Positions 51,251 through 63,100 of a stretch of 64,000 nt of DNA are shown in pieces. Numbering within the stretch: the first letter of the stretch is position 1; each line of letters starts with the position of its first letter. The position numbers were made by a program, and so were the translations under genes. Location: contig JASGKY010000016.1 in NCBI GenBank assembly GCA_049840435.1, forward strand, positions 161,975 to 225,974. The letters run 5' to 3'. The notes below the pieces were generated by a model, which searched no databases, had not been told where the DNA came from, and was given only the letters and a program-made list of their open reading frames with translations. Source of the DNA: JADLHS01 sp049840435. Lineage in GTDB: Bacteria; Verrucomicrobiota; Verrucomicrobiia; Limisphaerales; JADLHS01.

Positions 51251-51709
51251 CTATAAGACAACATTGAAACGTTCAGCCATCAAATGTTCGACTTCCGCCT
51301 TTAGAGCTTCGGTGGACAGCAGTAGTTTCTCCGTCGGAAGATCTGGCGGCACGGGCTCACCCGGCAACAGCATATTGTGTTCCAGAAAATATCTGCCGGG
51401 AAAGCTATTCCCATAAGCGTGCAGCTTGTCCAAAACACGCAACAAAGCACCGTGAATCGTGCGCAAACGCTCAATGGATTGATTGTGCTCGTACAACTCG
51501 GGGTCGATTGCTCCGGTAGCGGCCACGACCGCAGCGTGCAGGCAATTTCTTCCGGCCGATGCCGCCCAATCGTCAAGTGTCACATCGGTTAGCAGTTCCA
51601 AGCCGATCATGAACGACAAGATGCAAGCGTCGGTGTCGTGCATCCATAACCGGGGATTCTGCGAAGGTGATTCAGAATGACTTCGAATCGATACGTAGCT
51701 CTTGCCCAT
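51251..51709 (-). CDS. Hypothetical helical protein
   Basis: Intact, 152 residues. Helix-rich with no membrane segments: LSFMIGLELLTDVTLDDWAA, LYEHNQSIERLRTIHGALLR, LLLSTEALKAEVEHLMAERF. An acidic His-Asp-Thr-Asp patch (WMHDTDACI) stands out near the start. No family recognised. Flanked by repeats on both sides. Confidence 0.55.
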   Translation of the reverse strand: MGKSYVSIRSHSESPSQNPRLWMHDTDACILSFMIGLELLTDVTLDDWAASAGRNCLHAAVVAATGAIDPELYEHNQSIERLRTIHGALLRVLDKLHAYGNSFPGRYFLEHNMLLPGEPVPPDLPTEKLLLSTEALKAEVEHLMAERFNVVL

Positions 51710-52141
51710 CCGCGTCCTTTCATTAAAGCCAAAAGAAAGCCAAAAGGGTCAAAAGAAAGCAAAAGGGTCAGGTGTCGTCGCCACTCTACCCCATCAACAC
51801 CGCCGCCCGCAATTCCCGGAGGATTTTACAGGGCAGACAAGAATGTCTGCCCCACCGGATGAAGAGCCCTCACCCTCACCCTCTCCCGGCGTACCGGGCG
51901 AGGGGAAAGACCGACCGCGATCCATCGGCGTTCATCATGCCCTCCGCAGGAGTGCCGCTCCGCAGGAGTTCATCTGCGGTTCCAATCTCTTCTGTCTTCT
52001 CCGCGTCTCCGTGCCTCCGTGTTTAATCTTCTTCTTCGTGCTCTTCGTGAGCTTCGTGGTTCATCCGTCTTCTTCGCGGCCTCAATGCTCTCCGCAGGAG
52101 CGTCTTCGCGGTGAATCCGCCCGCGGGGCGCGGAGGACGCC
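51710..52141. repeat. Dispersed repeat block (copy B)
   Basis: No gene. It begins with an AAGAAAGCCAAAAGGGTC duplication (51726-51770), then GGGCAGAC-AAGAAT-GTCTGCCC (51833-51854), and a block matching 38974-39210 with several CTCCGCAGGAG units and 'ttcttcgtg' simple tracts. The uninterrupted GGGCAGAC palindrome shows what the ISAs1 element at 37.7 kb inserted into. Confidence 0.75.
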
Positions 52142-53770
52142 TCAGGGACGCACGGCGGCGCCGGCGTTGCCTTCGTCGTAATAGCGGGCGGTGCCGAACT
52201 GGGTGAACTTGAGGTGTTGCCGCCAGAGCTTGCCGTCGATCTCGCGGCGGGCTTCGAGGATCCGGGTGACCGGCTCGGTCTTGGTCTCCTTGCCGCGGGC
52301 CAGCGCCTCGTGGAGCATGCGCCCGTCGAGCGGGCCGGCCGGCTCGATCCCCAGCAGGTGCAGGATCGTCGGCGTGACGTCGCAGCTCCCGGTGGGGAGC
52401 TCGTCGACCATACCGGTCTTGAAGTCGGGGCCAGAGGCGATCAGCGTGTTGTGCATGTCGAAGCGGCTGAGGCTGCCGTGCATCCCCTGGCCTTTGGTCT
52501 TGGTGGTGTCGTCGGAGACGATCGTCCCCGGGAGCCGGCCGGCCCAGGGCTCGTCCTTCCAGCGCATCGCCACCAGCACGTCCGGGCCGCCTTCGGCGTC
52601 GACCCCGGCGTCGCTCATCTTAAAAGTCCCCTCAAGCCCTTCGCGGGTGAAGATCACGCCGGCCCAGTCGCTCTTCTGCAGCTCGTCGACCAGCTTCTGG
52701 ATCACCCTGGCCTCCTTGCCGACGACGTAGAAAGAGGTCGAGCCACCCAGGCCCACCACCATCACCTTGCCGGGGGTCGGTTCCTGCGTGAACTCCTTGG
52801 CCGCGTCGATGCCGACCGCCTTGAGCTCGTCGACCACGTCGACCGTGCGCGAGATGGTGGAGAAGCCGTGGTCGGAGACCACCAGCAGGTTGGTCTTGTC
52901 GGCCACCTTCTTCTCGACCAGGGCCGCGCGCACTTTGGCCAGCACGTCGTCGCTGCTCTTCCAGGCCGACTGGGAGACGGCCGAGCCGGGCCCCGAGCCG
53001 TGCTGGGAATAATCGGGCTCGCTGAGCCAGAGCACCGTCACCGCGGGGATCTTTTCCGCCCAGGCCTGCTGCAGCAGCGGCCGGCCGTCCAGTGGTCGGC
53101 CGAGCGGTTGGCCCGCACCTTGGAATTGGCGGTGGGGGGAATCGGCCCGGCCTGGCGGATCACCGGATCCAGCGCGGCGGCCGGGATCGACTTGCCTTCG
53201 TAAAGGAGCGACTGGCCCGCGGGTGCTGCTCGCGCGAGCGGTCCCAGACCATGATCACGCCCTTGGTCCCCGCGGCCAGCGCCGTGCGCCGCGGGCGCGC
53301 ACCTGCTCGATCAGCGTGGGGGCCTTGATCCACTTGCCGGAGCGCTTGGCGTCGCCGAGCCAGGAGGCCCAGTCCCCCTGCGTGTCGACGGGGGCGAGCG
53401 GATCGACCTCGGGGCGATACTCGCGGTTGGCGACAACGCCGCTGTGCGCCGGCCAGGTGCCGGTGGCCAGGGCGGTGCCGTTGACCTCGGTCGAGGAGGG
53501 GTAGACCGGGTGGTGGTTGGCGAAGAAGACCCCCTCCTTGCCCAGGGCGAAGAGGGTGGGCATGTTCTCGGCGGTGATGGCGTCGGGGCGCAGGCCGTCC
53601 ATGACCACGATCACCACGTGCTCCGCCCCGCCCGCCGCCTGCGCGGTGCACCCGTTACCCACGAGCCACAGCGTCAGCGCCGCCAGGAGAATCCCCACCC
53701 GCCGCCGCGCCGGTGCGAGACAACTCAGTTGAAAAGTCCACCCACGCCGGCGCTGGTTGCGGTTGTTCAT
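52142..53770 (-). CDS. Secreted alkaline-phosphatase-superfamily phosphodiesterase
   Basis: About 540 residues. Long N-terminal leader with a lipobox-like end (LALTLWLVGNGC region), so probably a lipoprotein. Type I phosphodiesterase/nucleotide pyrophosphatase pattern: metal Asp in VIVVMDGLRPDAI; nucleophile Thr in YPSSTEVNGTALATG; a second metal site in LSEPDYSQHG; SDHGFSTISRTVDV; and a final metal His in GMHGSLSRFDMHN. A C-terminal PTILHLLGIEP completes the fold. Breaks near 53290, 53220 and 53090. Substrate unknown. Confidence 0.85.
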
Positions 53771-54194
53771 GACAAACGTGTAATCCGCTCGATGGAAAGA
53801 GTCAACCCGCCAGGAATCCACACCGATCGGCCCGACGGGACGCAGGTCGGAACTTATGGGGACCTGTCGGGCGAAGCGTCCCCGCGTCATCGGCGTTGAC
53901 CCGCGAGCGCGGCGACACGACACAAAGACGTGGTGCGCGGTGCATCGCCAACGCCACCAGGCCGCTCCAAGCGCGGGTAGGCCAAAGCCGTTGGCGGGAT
54001 TGGAAAGAAGGCTTGTCGATTCGCCACCGGCGGCCGACGCGATGCTGGGCGACGCTATTGCAGCCAAAAGGTCCGTTTTCCGGGGCACTTCTCAACGGCG
54101 GGGACACCCTCTCCGATGAAGCACGTGCCGGCGCAGGTCCCGCGTCGATGTTCCGCGGGGCTTGGTTCGCCAGGCGATGAAAAAGGATGAAAAG
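53771..54194. other. Divergent intergenic region
   Basis: About 424 bp between the phosphodiesterase and the second chemoreceptor. I see no gene; only a weak inverted repeat (GGGACGC...AGGTC / GACCT...GCGTCCC, 53837-53883). Confidence 0.4.
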
Positions 54195-55886
54195 ATGCGA
54201 TTGCTGGCGAAGTTGTCGATCGGGGTGCGGCTCATGCTGGTGGGCGTGGTGGCGGCGCTGGGTCTGGGCGGGTACGCGCTGATGAGCCTGCGGACGCTGG
54301 ACCACGTGAAGGTCAACGGGCCGCTCTACGCCGAAATCGTGCGCGGCAAGGACCTGGTGGCCGACATCCTGCCGCCGCCGGAGTATCTCATCGAGAGCTA
54401 CCTGGTGAGCTTCCAACTGGTGGAGGAGTCGGATCCGGCGTCGCGCAGGGCGACTGGTGGAACGCTGTGCGGCGCTTCACGCGCGATTACGAAACCCGGC
54501 ACGCGTACTGGGAGCAGAACCTGCCCCAGGGGGCGCTGCGAGAGGAAATGCTGGTTCGGTCGTACGAGCCGGCGATGGAGTTCTTCCGCGTGCTGAACGC
54601 TCAACTGTTCCCGGCGGTCGAGAAGCAGGACCTGGCGGCGGCGCGGGCGATTGCGCAGGGCCGCTGCGCACGGCGTACGAGCGCCATCGCCAGGCGATCG
54701 ACCAGACCGTGACGCTGGCGAACCAGTACACCGCGGCCACGGAAGAGCAGGCGGCCGCCGCCGAGACCCGCAGCGTGCGGACGCTGATTGTCGTGGCGGT
54801 GACGGCGGGGCTGCTGTTGGTGGGGCTGTTCGTGTCGATCGCGATCGACATGAAGCGGTCGATCCTCGGGTTCTGCGGGGTGCTGAGCGATTACGCCCGC
54901 GGGGATCTGTCGCGGGAGGTGCCTGGGGCGCTGACGGGACGCGGCGACGAAATCGGTGTTCTGGGGCGCGTGGCGGCGACGATGGCCGACGGGCTCAAGC
55001 GCATGATCGGCCAGATCCGTGCGGGCGTGCTGACGCTGGCGTCGTCGACGACGCAACTCTCGGCGATCTCCACGCAGATGTCGGCCGGCGCCCGCGAAAC
55101 CTCGGGCAAGGCGGCGTCGGTGGCGACGGCGGCGGAAGAGATGAGCGCCAGCACCACCTCGGTTGCCGCAGGAATGGAGCAGTCGACCACGAGCCTGGCC
55201 TCGGTCGCCACGGCCACGGAGCAGATGACCGCGACCATCGGCCAGATCGCCCAGAATTCCGAGAAAGCTAGATCGGTCACCGCGCGGGCGACGCAGGAGT
55301 CGGCCAGGACCGCGGATCAAATCAAAGGACTGGGACAGGCGGCCCAGGAGATCGGCAAGGTCACCGAGACGATCACCGCCATTTCCGCTCAGACCAACCT
55401 GCTGGCGCTCAACGCCACGATCGAAGCCGCCCGCGCGGCGCGGCCGGCAAGGGCTTTGCGGTGGTGGCCAACGAGATCAAGGAGCTGGCCCAGCAGACCG
55501 CCCGGGCCACCGAGGACATCAAGGAGCGCATCGCCGGCATCCAGGAATCGACCACCGGAACGGTGGCGGACATCGCGCGCGTTTCGGAGGTGATCCAGCA
55601 GGTGAACGGCCTGGTGGCCACCATCGCCGCCGCGATCGAGGAGCAGTCGACGGTGACGAAGGACATTGCGGGCAACATCGCCCAGGCGTCGACCGGGCTG
55701 CACGATGCCAGCCGCCGCGTGGCCGAAGCGGCCGGCGTGTCGCGGAGCATCGCCGGAGACATCGCGGGCGTGAACCATGCGTCGCAGGAGATGAGCACCG
55801 GCTCAGAGCAGGTGCAGGCCAGCGCGACCGAGCTTTCCAGCCTGGCCGAGCAACTCAAGGAAATGATGGCCCGGTTTGCGGTGTGA
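54195..55886 (+). CDS. Methyl-accepting chemotaxis protein (second receptor)
   Basis: About 564 residues. Start ATG 54195 after AAGGATG (an upstream in-frame ATG at 54177 is possible). TM1 (LMLVGVVAALGLGGYALMSL), a helical periplasmic domain, TM2 (LIVVAVTAGLLLVGLFVSIA), a HAMP-like segment (MKRSILGFCGVLSDYARGDLS), then the signalling tip ITAISAQTNLLALNATIEAARA followed by AGKGFAVVANEIKELAQQTA. The tip sequence differs from the operon receptor (ATIEAARA against AAVEAARA). Breaks near 54455, 54660 and 55440. It probably signals through the CheA/CheW pair at 6-14.5 kb. Confidence 0.92.
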
Positions 55887-56032
55887 AACCGTGGAGCGAC
55901 GCTCCCCGGGTCGCGCGGCGCGACCGCCACGCACTGGTCGCATCCGGCGCGGCCGCAACCCGCGATGGCCGGGCCATTCTTCGCAGGTTATGATGCCCGG
56001 CCGCCGGGCAAGTGCCCGCGAAGGGCCAACCC

Positions 56033-56843
56033 ATGAACGCTTTCGTAGAATCCGCCGCCGTCTTCCTGCTCGGGCTCGCCGGGGCCCTGGTCGGGTGGCG
56101 CTTTTCAAAACTGCGCTCGGGGTGGTGGCTGCTGGGGTTCGCGATCCCGTTGGTGCTGGTGCTGATGATCGGGGCGACGCGGCGGGAGGCACGCCTGGAG
56201 TTCGTGCCGCCCTTTTCCTGGCTGGTGGCGGGGCGGCGGGAGTTCGTGCTCATGGCGCCGATCACGACCATGCTCCTCTTCACGCCCCTCATGCGCCTCA
56301 AGCGCCGGCGGACGCGCGTTTTCGTGGCGGTTTTCGCGATCGCGATGATGATCCACGCCTCGGTGCTGGCCTTCCTGAGCCCGGCGCGTGCGCGGGGAAC
56401 TCCAGCGCCTCCCGACGCGGATCGACGCCGAGGGTATCTGCCGGCAGCAGACGGCCTACACCTGCGGCCCGGCCGCCGCGGTCACGGGGCTCAAAAAGCT
56501 CGGTGTTGAATCGAGCGAAGGGGACCTGGCGATCGCCATGGGGACCTGTCCCGCTTTGGGAACGCAATCGGATGTGATGGCGGCGGTGCTGGCCGAGCGC
56601 TTCGGCAAGCAGGGGGTGAGCTGCGACTACCGCACGTTCGGCTCGATCGCCGAACTGCCGCGCAACGTCCCCACGCTGGCGGTCATCCGCTACAACGTGC
56701 TGATCGACCACTTCATCGTGGTCCTCGGCGTCACCGACGACCAGGTGACCGTCGGCGATCCGCTGAACGGAACCACGATCTGCACCCACGCGGAGTTCGC
56801 CAGGATCTGGAAGTTCTCGGGGATCGTGCTGCGAAAGGGGTGA
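56033..56843 (+). CDS. Membrane-anchored C39-like cysteine peptidase
   Basis: About 269 residues. Three or four hydrophobic segments in the first 120 residues (AVFLLGLAGALVGW, LLGFAIPLVLVLMIG, VFVAVFAIAMMIHASVLAFL), then a papain-like C39 domain: Cys in RQQTAYTCGPAAAVTGLKKLG, His in LIDHFIVVLGVTDD and Asp in VTVGDPLNGT. Family C39 cleaves double-Gly leaders of exported peptides; no ABC partner is fused or adjacent. One break near 56390 joins the halves. Start ATG 56033 after AAGGG. Confidence 0.8.
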
Positions 56844-56879
56844 AGCGGCTTCGCCCGCCCGGAAGGGCACGCGGGCCCG

Positions 56880-57067
56880 CTACATGCGAGAATTGAGCGA
56901 ATTCCACCTGGCCAGCACCTTGGTGCCGACGCTGCCGATCACCGCGATGGCGGCGATGACGATCAGCCCGGCGACCAGCGCGTACTCCAGCACTTCACCG
57001 CCGGTCTCGTCGGACCAGAGAGCAGCGCCCGGCGCCGCTTCTTTGCATTGATGCCAGTATCTCTCAT
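56880..57067 (-). CDS. Flp/Fap-type (type IVb) pilin
   Basis: About 62 residues. A basic start (MRDTGINAKKRRRALL), then DETGGEVLEYALVAGLIVIAAIAVIGSVGTKVL: the Gly before Glu-x3-Glu-Tyr is the prepilin peptidase site of Flp pilins, followed by the hydrophobic helix. Start 57067 is chosen for GGAGAGAG upstream and needs one indel near 57020; an uninterrupted frame from 57080 gives a different leader (MEREHERYWHQ). No tad assembly genes are in the window. Confidence 0.75.
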
Positions 57068-57329
57068 GCTCTCTCTCCATTTCTTTGCGAGGAAGTGAAT
57101 CCCCGACACGTTGGCAGCAATACCTTCGGTCAAAGTTGGAGGAAGAATGAGGCTTGGGCTGAAGAAAGTGGGGAAAAATACCACGTCCGGAAACAGGAAA
57201 GGATTAAAGGGGCGATCCAGTTTGCACTCACGATCGCGCAATCGTTGATTGCCACGAACTCTATTGCGTGTTGTCCATCGTGATTCGGACTGCTGCACTT
57301 CGACGCGTCACGACGGAATTGAAGCTCTC

Positions 57330-59860
57330 CTACTTCCCCGTCGCACCGTGTTCCAGGGATCTCCAGTAACGTTGGTCAACCGCATACGGGTCGACCTGGC
57401 CGCCTTCCAGGATCGACCTGGGGAGGATGCCGAAGTTCACCATCTCGCGCAGGGTAGGCGCGGTGGGGGGCGAAGCCGGGGGTGTCGAAGCGCTTGTGGG
57501 TGGCCAGCCGTCCGGCGGCCTCCTGGATCGACGCAAGGAGCTCGCGGTAGTCGGCGTCGCTGGTGTCGGCGAAGACAACGTTGCCGCAGAGGCCCAGCCC
57601 GCCGGCCGCGCGCGAGAGCGGGGCCTGGAGCAGCAGCGACTTGGCGGGGCGGTCGAGGTTGCACAGGTTCCTGGTGGAGCGGGGCCTCGCCAAGCTGGAA
57701 GTAGGCCAGGTGGCGGATCAGGACGATGTCGTACGGGTCGTGCAGCATCGGCTGGGCGGGGCCGCGCTTGCCGAATTGATAATTGATCGCCTTGGGCTTG
57801 ACGTTGCGGTAGGGGGGCTCCTTGGCCTGATGGCACGATGCGCAGCAGCTTCTCGATCACCGCCTCCGGGAATTTCACGGTCTGCACGCCGGTCCCCAAC
57901 GCGGCGTAGGTGCCGGGGTACGTGGCGCCCGACTCGATCCAGAGCCAGACCGTGCGGCGCTCGCGCTCGGAGGGGCGGGCGCCCTGGTGCGTCCCGTCGA
58001 GGAACTTCAGCAGCGGGCTGGCCGACGAGCCGACCGAGCGCGGCGGGCGGTTGCCGCCGCCGTTGCGGCCGTCGGAGACCAGGGCCTGCGAGAACATCGT
58101 GACGTACGATCGCGTGAAGTAGGGGGTGCGGTCGCCGGAGAGGTCGGTGCCGCCGTCGCGCCGGTCGGCGTTGTGGCAGGCGACGCAGTGGCGATCGAGG
58201 ATCGGCTGGATGTCGCGCGGGTAGTCGAGCACCTCCGGAAAACCGGCGAAGCTCGCGGGCTTGCTCGGGGCCCGGCGCAGGGCCGCCAGCGTGGTGTTGC
58301 CCCGGGTGTGCGGGCGCGCGCGTGCGCTGCTCGTGGCAGCCGACGCAGGAGGTTGTCTCGCCCGGCTGCACGGTGACGGCGCTCTGCATGCGCTTGACGG
58401 AAAGGTCTTTGTCGTCGAGCGCGACGAAAAAGAGCGACCGCATCGCCGGCAGTTCCATGTAGGCAGACCCATCGGCCTCCACCGGCACCGTGCCCAGCAC
58501 GCGCTCGAGCATGAAGCTGCCGCCGAGGGTCAGCGGCTCCTGGCCGTTGGAGAAGTTCACCGGCCGCGGAAGCTGCTCCAGCACCAGGAGCTTCTTGATC
58601 TCGCCCGGCTTGATCCCCTCCATGTTGCGGCCGTGGTAGACGTCGGAGAGGACCAGTCGGCCGGACGGCTCCCGCGGGTCGACCTTGCCGCTGACCACCG
58701 CCTCGCGCTGGCGGGCCCGCAGCGGGCGCGGCTCGTGGCATTCCCAGCGCGCGCCGGGTTCGGGGCGGAAGAAGGTCTCGACCTCCTCCTTGTCGCTGAG
58801 CAGGTGGAGGCCGGTTTTGTCGGCCACGAAGAAGAGCTGTTCGGAGAGGGCGTACGGATCGCGGAACGGGCGGGGGCTGATCTTGCGGGCGGCGGACATG
58901 TCGTCCGGCCCGCGGCGCGGGTCGACCAGCGTGATCGGCCCCATGTGCTCGGCCGCCCCGTGGCCCGGGGAGAAACTGGCCACGACCAGGTCGCTGCCGG
59001 GAATGGGCCGGGCGTCGATCATCACCAGCCCGGGAAACTGGTTGCCGAAATAGACCATCAGGTTGGACCCATCCGGGTTCACGGTCCAGAGGTGATGGTA
59101 AAGCATCTGGTTGCGGTTCCACGTACTCCCAGCGCATGTAAAGCACGCGCCCGTCGGGCAGCATCGCCGGGGTGTTCTCCTGCTCGGGGTTGTTGGAGAG
59201 CATGCGGATGTTCCCGCCGTCGGCGTCGCAGCGGTAGAGCGTGGCCACCTGCGTGCGCCAACAGGGGACAAAGCGGTGGCAGCGGCTGGAACAAAAGACG
59301 ATGCCGCCATCGGGCGTGTAGATCGGCTCGATGTCGTTGTCGGGGCCGTCGGTGAGTTGGCGGAGGTTCTTCCCGTCGATGTCGATCTCTTGTAGAGGTG
59401 GAACGTGGTCGTGCCGCCCTTGCGGTAGGAGAAGAGAATCTTTTTGCCGTCGTAATGCACCTCGGGATCGCGGACTCCGCCCTGGGCGTCGTCGAGCAGG
59501 AACCTGGAGTTTGCCGGTGCGCAGGTTGAGCCGGCAAAGCCGCCCGCCATCGCCAAACGCGTAGTGCATCTCCCCATCGGTCTTGAGGGCGATCTTGGCG
59601 TAAGGGGAATCGGTTTCGCAGTAGTGGCCGAAGTTGCCGTACCAGTGGTCGCGCCCCGAGATGCGCTGGGCGAAGACGATCTCCTCGCACCCCGCCAGCG
59701 GGCCGGCGAGGGCGGCTTTGAGCATCGGGCCGCCGAGGGCTGGCCCCGGCGCGTCGGCGGCAAGGCCGGCCCGCCCCATCAGCAGAACCCACAGCGCGGC
59801 GAGCCAGCGCCACGCCCGGGCGGATCGTGGAACACAAAAGAGTCGATTGTCCGATTCCAT
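57330..59860 (-). CDS. HzsA-like secreted multidomain cytochrome c
   Basis: About 845 residues. Signal peptide (AWRWLAALWVLLMGRAGLAA). The N-terminal half is a PD40/WD-type beta-propeller (FGDGGRLCRLNLRTGKLQ, QLTDGPDNDIEPIYTPDGGI, MLSNNPEQENTPAMLPDGRV). A middle domain (GNMEGIKP..., LGTVPVEADGSAYMELPA, SLFFVALDDKDLSVKRMQS) and two heme-c motifs, SCVGCHE and HCVACHN, follow, the latter with YFTRSYVTMFSQAL. This order resembles the hydrazine synthase alpha subunit and its many planctomycete homologues outside anammox; real hydrazine chemistry is not implied. Breaks near 59500, 59390, 59115, 58310, 57840, 57700 and 57420. Confidence 0.8.
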
Positions 59861-60133
59861 GCAACCTTACTACCTGCCAGGACCCCGCGGGGTTGCACGC
59901 ACGCCCCGGTTTCACCGCTCAAACCCCGGAGCTTCGCAGTCGTGCTCCCGCCGGCTTCTGTTTGACACGACGGTCGGATTGGCTTCGAACCGCGTCCACC
60001 CGGCGGAGGTTTCCGGAAGGCCGCCCTGGCCGGCGGGCCTCCGGCCCGTGCCGTGGGCGCGAACAGCGCGACAAGCGAAAACGCAACCAGCGCGTTTCCA
60101 AACGCAATCGCATCCACTACAACGGACATCGTC

Positions 60134-63100
60134 ATGAGATCTCTGCCTTCATTGTTGCTGGTCCTGGTGGTGCTGGGTTGTGCTGGAGCGCTTGTCGCCG
60201 ACGAGCGGCCGGCCGTGGGGGTTTGGAACTTCGAGCGCTCGCTGGCCGATTCGTCCGGGCGCGGGAACGACGCCTTCGCCGCGTCGCCGGGCTTTGTTGA
60301 CGCTCACGCCGGGCAGGGGCTGGTCTGCAATGGCCTGGGGGCGGTCGTGCCCGACAGCCCGGAGCTTCGCCCCGCGCCGGGCTTGCGGATCGACTGCTGG
60401 GTGAAGCTCGATGGCTTTGGCAAGAGTTACCAGCCGATCGTGATCAAGGATCGCGCGTTCCAGCTTCGGCTCGATCCGCCATCCGAAGGGTCGAGCTTCT
60501 CCTTCTTCCTCAACGCCGGCGGATGGAGCCGCGCGTGCGCTCGAAGCAGAAGGCCAGGCTCGGCCAGTGGCAGCGCCTCGCGGCCGGGTGGGATGGCAAC
60601 GAGATCTGGATCGAGGTCGATGGCCATCGCGCCGCCATCGCGCGGCAGGGGGTTCCCGCGCCGTCGAACGAGCCGCTGCAGATCGGGCTCTTCGAGGGGA
60701 CGCTGGACGAGCTGCGCATCGAGAACCCCGCCGCCGCGCCCGCGGGCGTGGCGCACTGGCTCTTCGAAGGCGACCTGCGCGACGCCACGCCCCACGCCCA
60801 CCACCTGAGCGGCGACGGGGCGGCCTTCGCGCCGGTGGCCGGCGGCAAGGCGCTGCAGTCCGCCAGGGGGCTCAAGGTCGCCAGCAACCCGGCGCTGCAG
60901 CTCTGCGCCGGGGCTGCGGATCGACTGCTCGGTCTTCTTCGAGAAGCTCCCGGCCGAGGGCCGGATGATCGTCATCAAGAACGGGGAGTACCAGTTGCGG
61001 CTGGAATCGCCCAAAGACGGGGGCGTCTTCGCCTTCTTCGTCAACCTCGACGGCTGGGAACCGCGCGTCAAGAGCGCCGAGCGCATCGAGGCCGGCAAGT
61101 GGTGACCGCGTCACCGCGGCGTGGGACGGGACGCTGCTCACGCTCGACGTCAACGGCCAGCGGACGCGCACCACCCGGCGCGGGCTCGCCAAACCGACCG
61201 ACAACCCGCTGGTCGTCGGGCCGACGGGCGGCCTGCTCGACAACCTCAAGATCGAGAACCCCCGCCTGCCGCTGCCGCTCCTGCTGGAGGCGCGGCAGGA
61301 GCACGCGATCCTGGTGGCCGGGCGGGAAGAGAGTTTTACGACGATGGTCCGCAACGCCGGGCTGCCGAGTGAGAAGGTCACGGTGCGGATCAAGCTCCCC
61401 AAAGGGGTGCGGGCGGCGGGGCCGGCGGAGTTTGAACTGGGGGCGATGGAGAGCGGGGCGGAGAAGCCCGTCCGGTGGAGCGTGGTCGCCGAGAGCGCCG
61501 GTGATCGCGTCGGCCGAGCTGGAGGTCCTGGCGGCCGGGGCGGCGCCGGTGACGGCGCGGCACCCGCTGGTCTTCTTCGCCAGCGAAGAGGGACTGACCC
61601 TGCCGGATGCGGCGAAGCGCACGACCGACGAGAAGGCCCGGGCCTACTACATCGATTCGGCCGGCGGGAACAACGCCCTCTCCGGCGATTCGCCCGCGAC
61701 GGCCTGGAAGGACTTTGCCAACATCAACGGCAAGACGCTGGGGCCGGGGGAAAGGCTGCTCCTCAAGCGCGGCAGCCTCTTCAACCAGGAGCTGCGCGTC
61801 GGGGCGAAGGGAACCCGGGCGCGCTGGGCCGAGATCGGGACGTACGGCCAGGGGGCGCGGCCGATCCTCCGCCGCAACTGGGACATCGACGACCGCTGCG
61901 CCCTGATCACCAACCCCGATTACCTGCGGATCGGCGGGCTGGTCGTCTCGCACGCGGCCAAGGGGCTGATCGTCCACTACACCGAGGCCGGGCACCGCGG
62001 GCTGGTGATCGAGGACTGCATCGCCCACCACATCGAGGGGCTCTACCGCTTCAACGCCCACGGGATCCCGCAGTGGCTCGACAAGCGCGGCCCGGAGGGG
62101 GGACGGCCTGCACCATTCCAGCGGGATCGGCGTCAGCGGCCACTTCGCCAGCGAAGTGATCCTGCGCGACTGCGAGATGTTCCAGTGCTCGTCGGGGTTC
62201 TTCATGCGCGGGCACGACGTGCTGGTGGAGCGGGTCTTCTGCCACGACAACATCGTCCACAACACCTCGCCCCACCCGTTCCTGGTGGACGTGCGGCGGG
62301 CGGTGCTGCGCAGCAGCGTCTTCGACGCCTCCGGCTGGCACGCCAGCGCGGGGACGATGGGGATCATGCTGGGGGACATCCACGGGCTGATCATCCGCAA
62401 CTCCCATTTCCGCAACCAGCCCGACTCCGGGAGCCACGACGAAGGGGGGATCGACTTCGAGAACCGCGGCAACGGCTGCCTGATCGACCGCTGCACCTTC
62501 GAGAACAACGCCGGGGCGGCGATCGAGGTGCTGGGGCTGCAGACGCCGCAGACCACCAACATCGAGATCCGCGATTCGAAGTTCATCCAGAACAACGTGG
62601 CGAAAAAGCTCGGGCCGGCGGAGATCTTCGTCTGGGGGCGCGTGAAGGATCCGTCGATCTGCTGCAGCACGGGGCTGGTGCGCGGCAACGGGTACGTGCT
62701 GCTGCCGGGGGTGGAGTTCTTCGTCAACGAAGCGCCGAAGATGACCTCCTGGACGCTGCGGGAGAACAAGGCCTTTGCCAGCGTGGCGGAGATCGACAGG
62801 GCGATGCCGCTCAACCGGCCGCCGGCGGTGAAGGCGGGGGCGGACGTTCACACCAACGCCCGCGTCGTGACGCTCGCCGGCGCCGCCAGCGACGACGGCC
62901 TGCCTGCGGGGAAGAAGCTGCTCACCACGTGGGAAGTGCTCGAGGGGCCCGGCGCGGTGACGTTCGACGACGACCACGCCCCGGCGACGAACGCGCGGTT
63001 CGAGACGGAGGGGGATTACGTCCTGCGCCTGGTGGCCGACGACGGCGAGCTTTGGACCAGCGACCGCGTGGCGGTGCACGTCACAAAGGCCGGGACGAAG

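Noticed and set aside
57330..59860. Genuine hydrazine synthase (anammox) subunit
   Set aside because: Only the general domain order and two heme motifs match; no partner subunits or anammox genes are present in the window.
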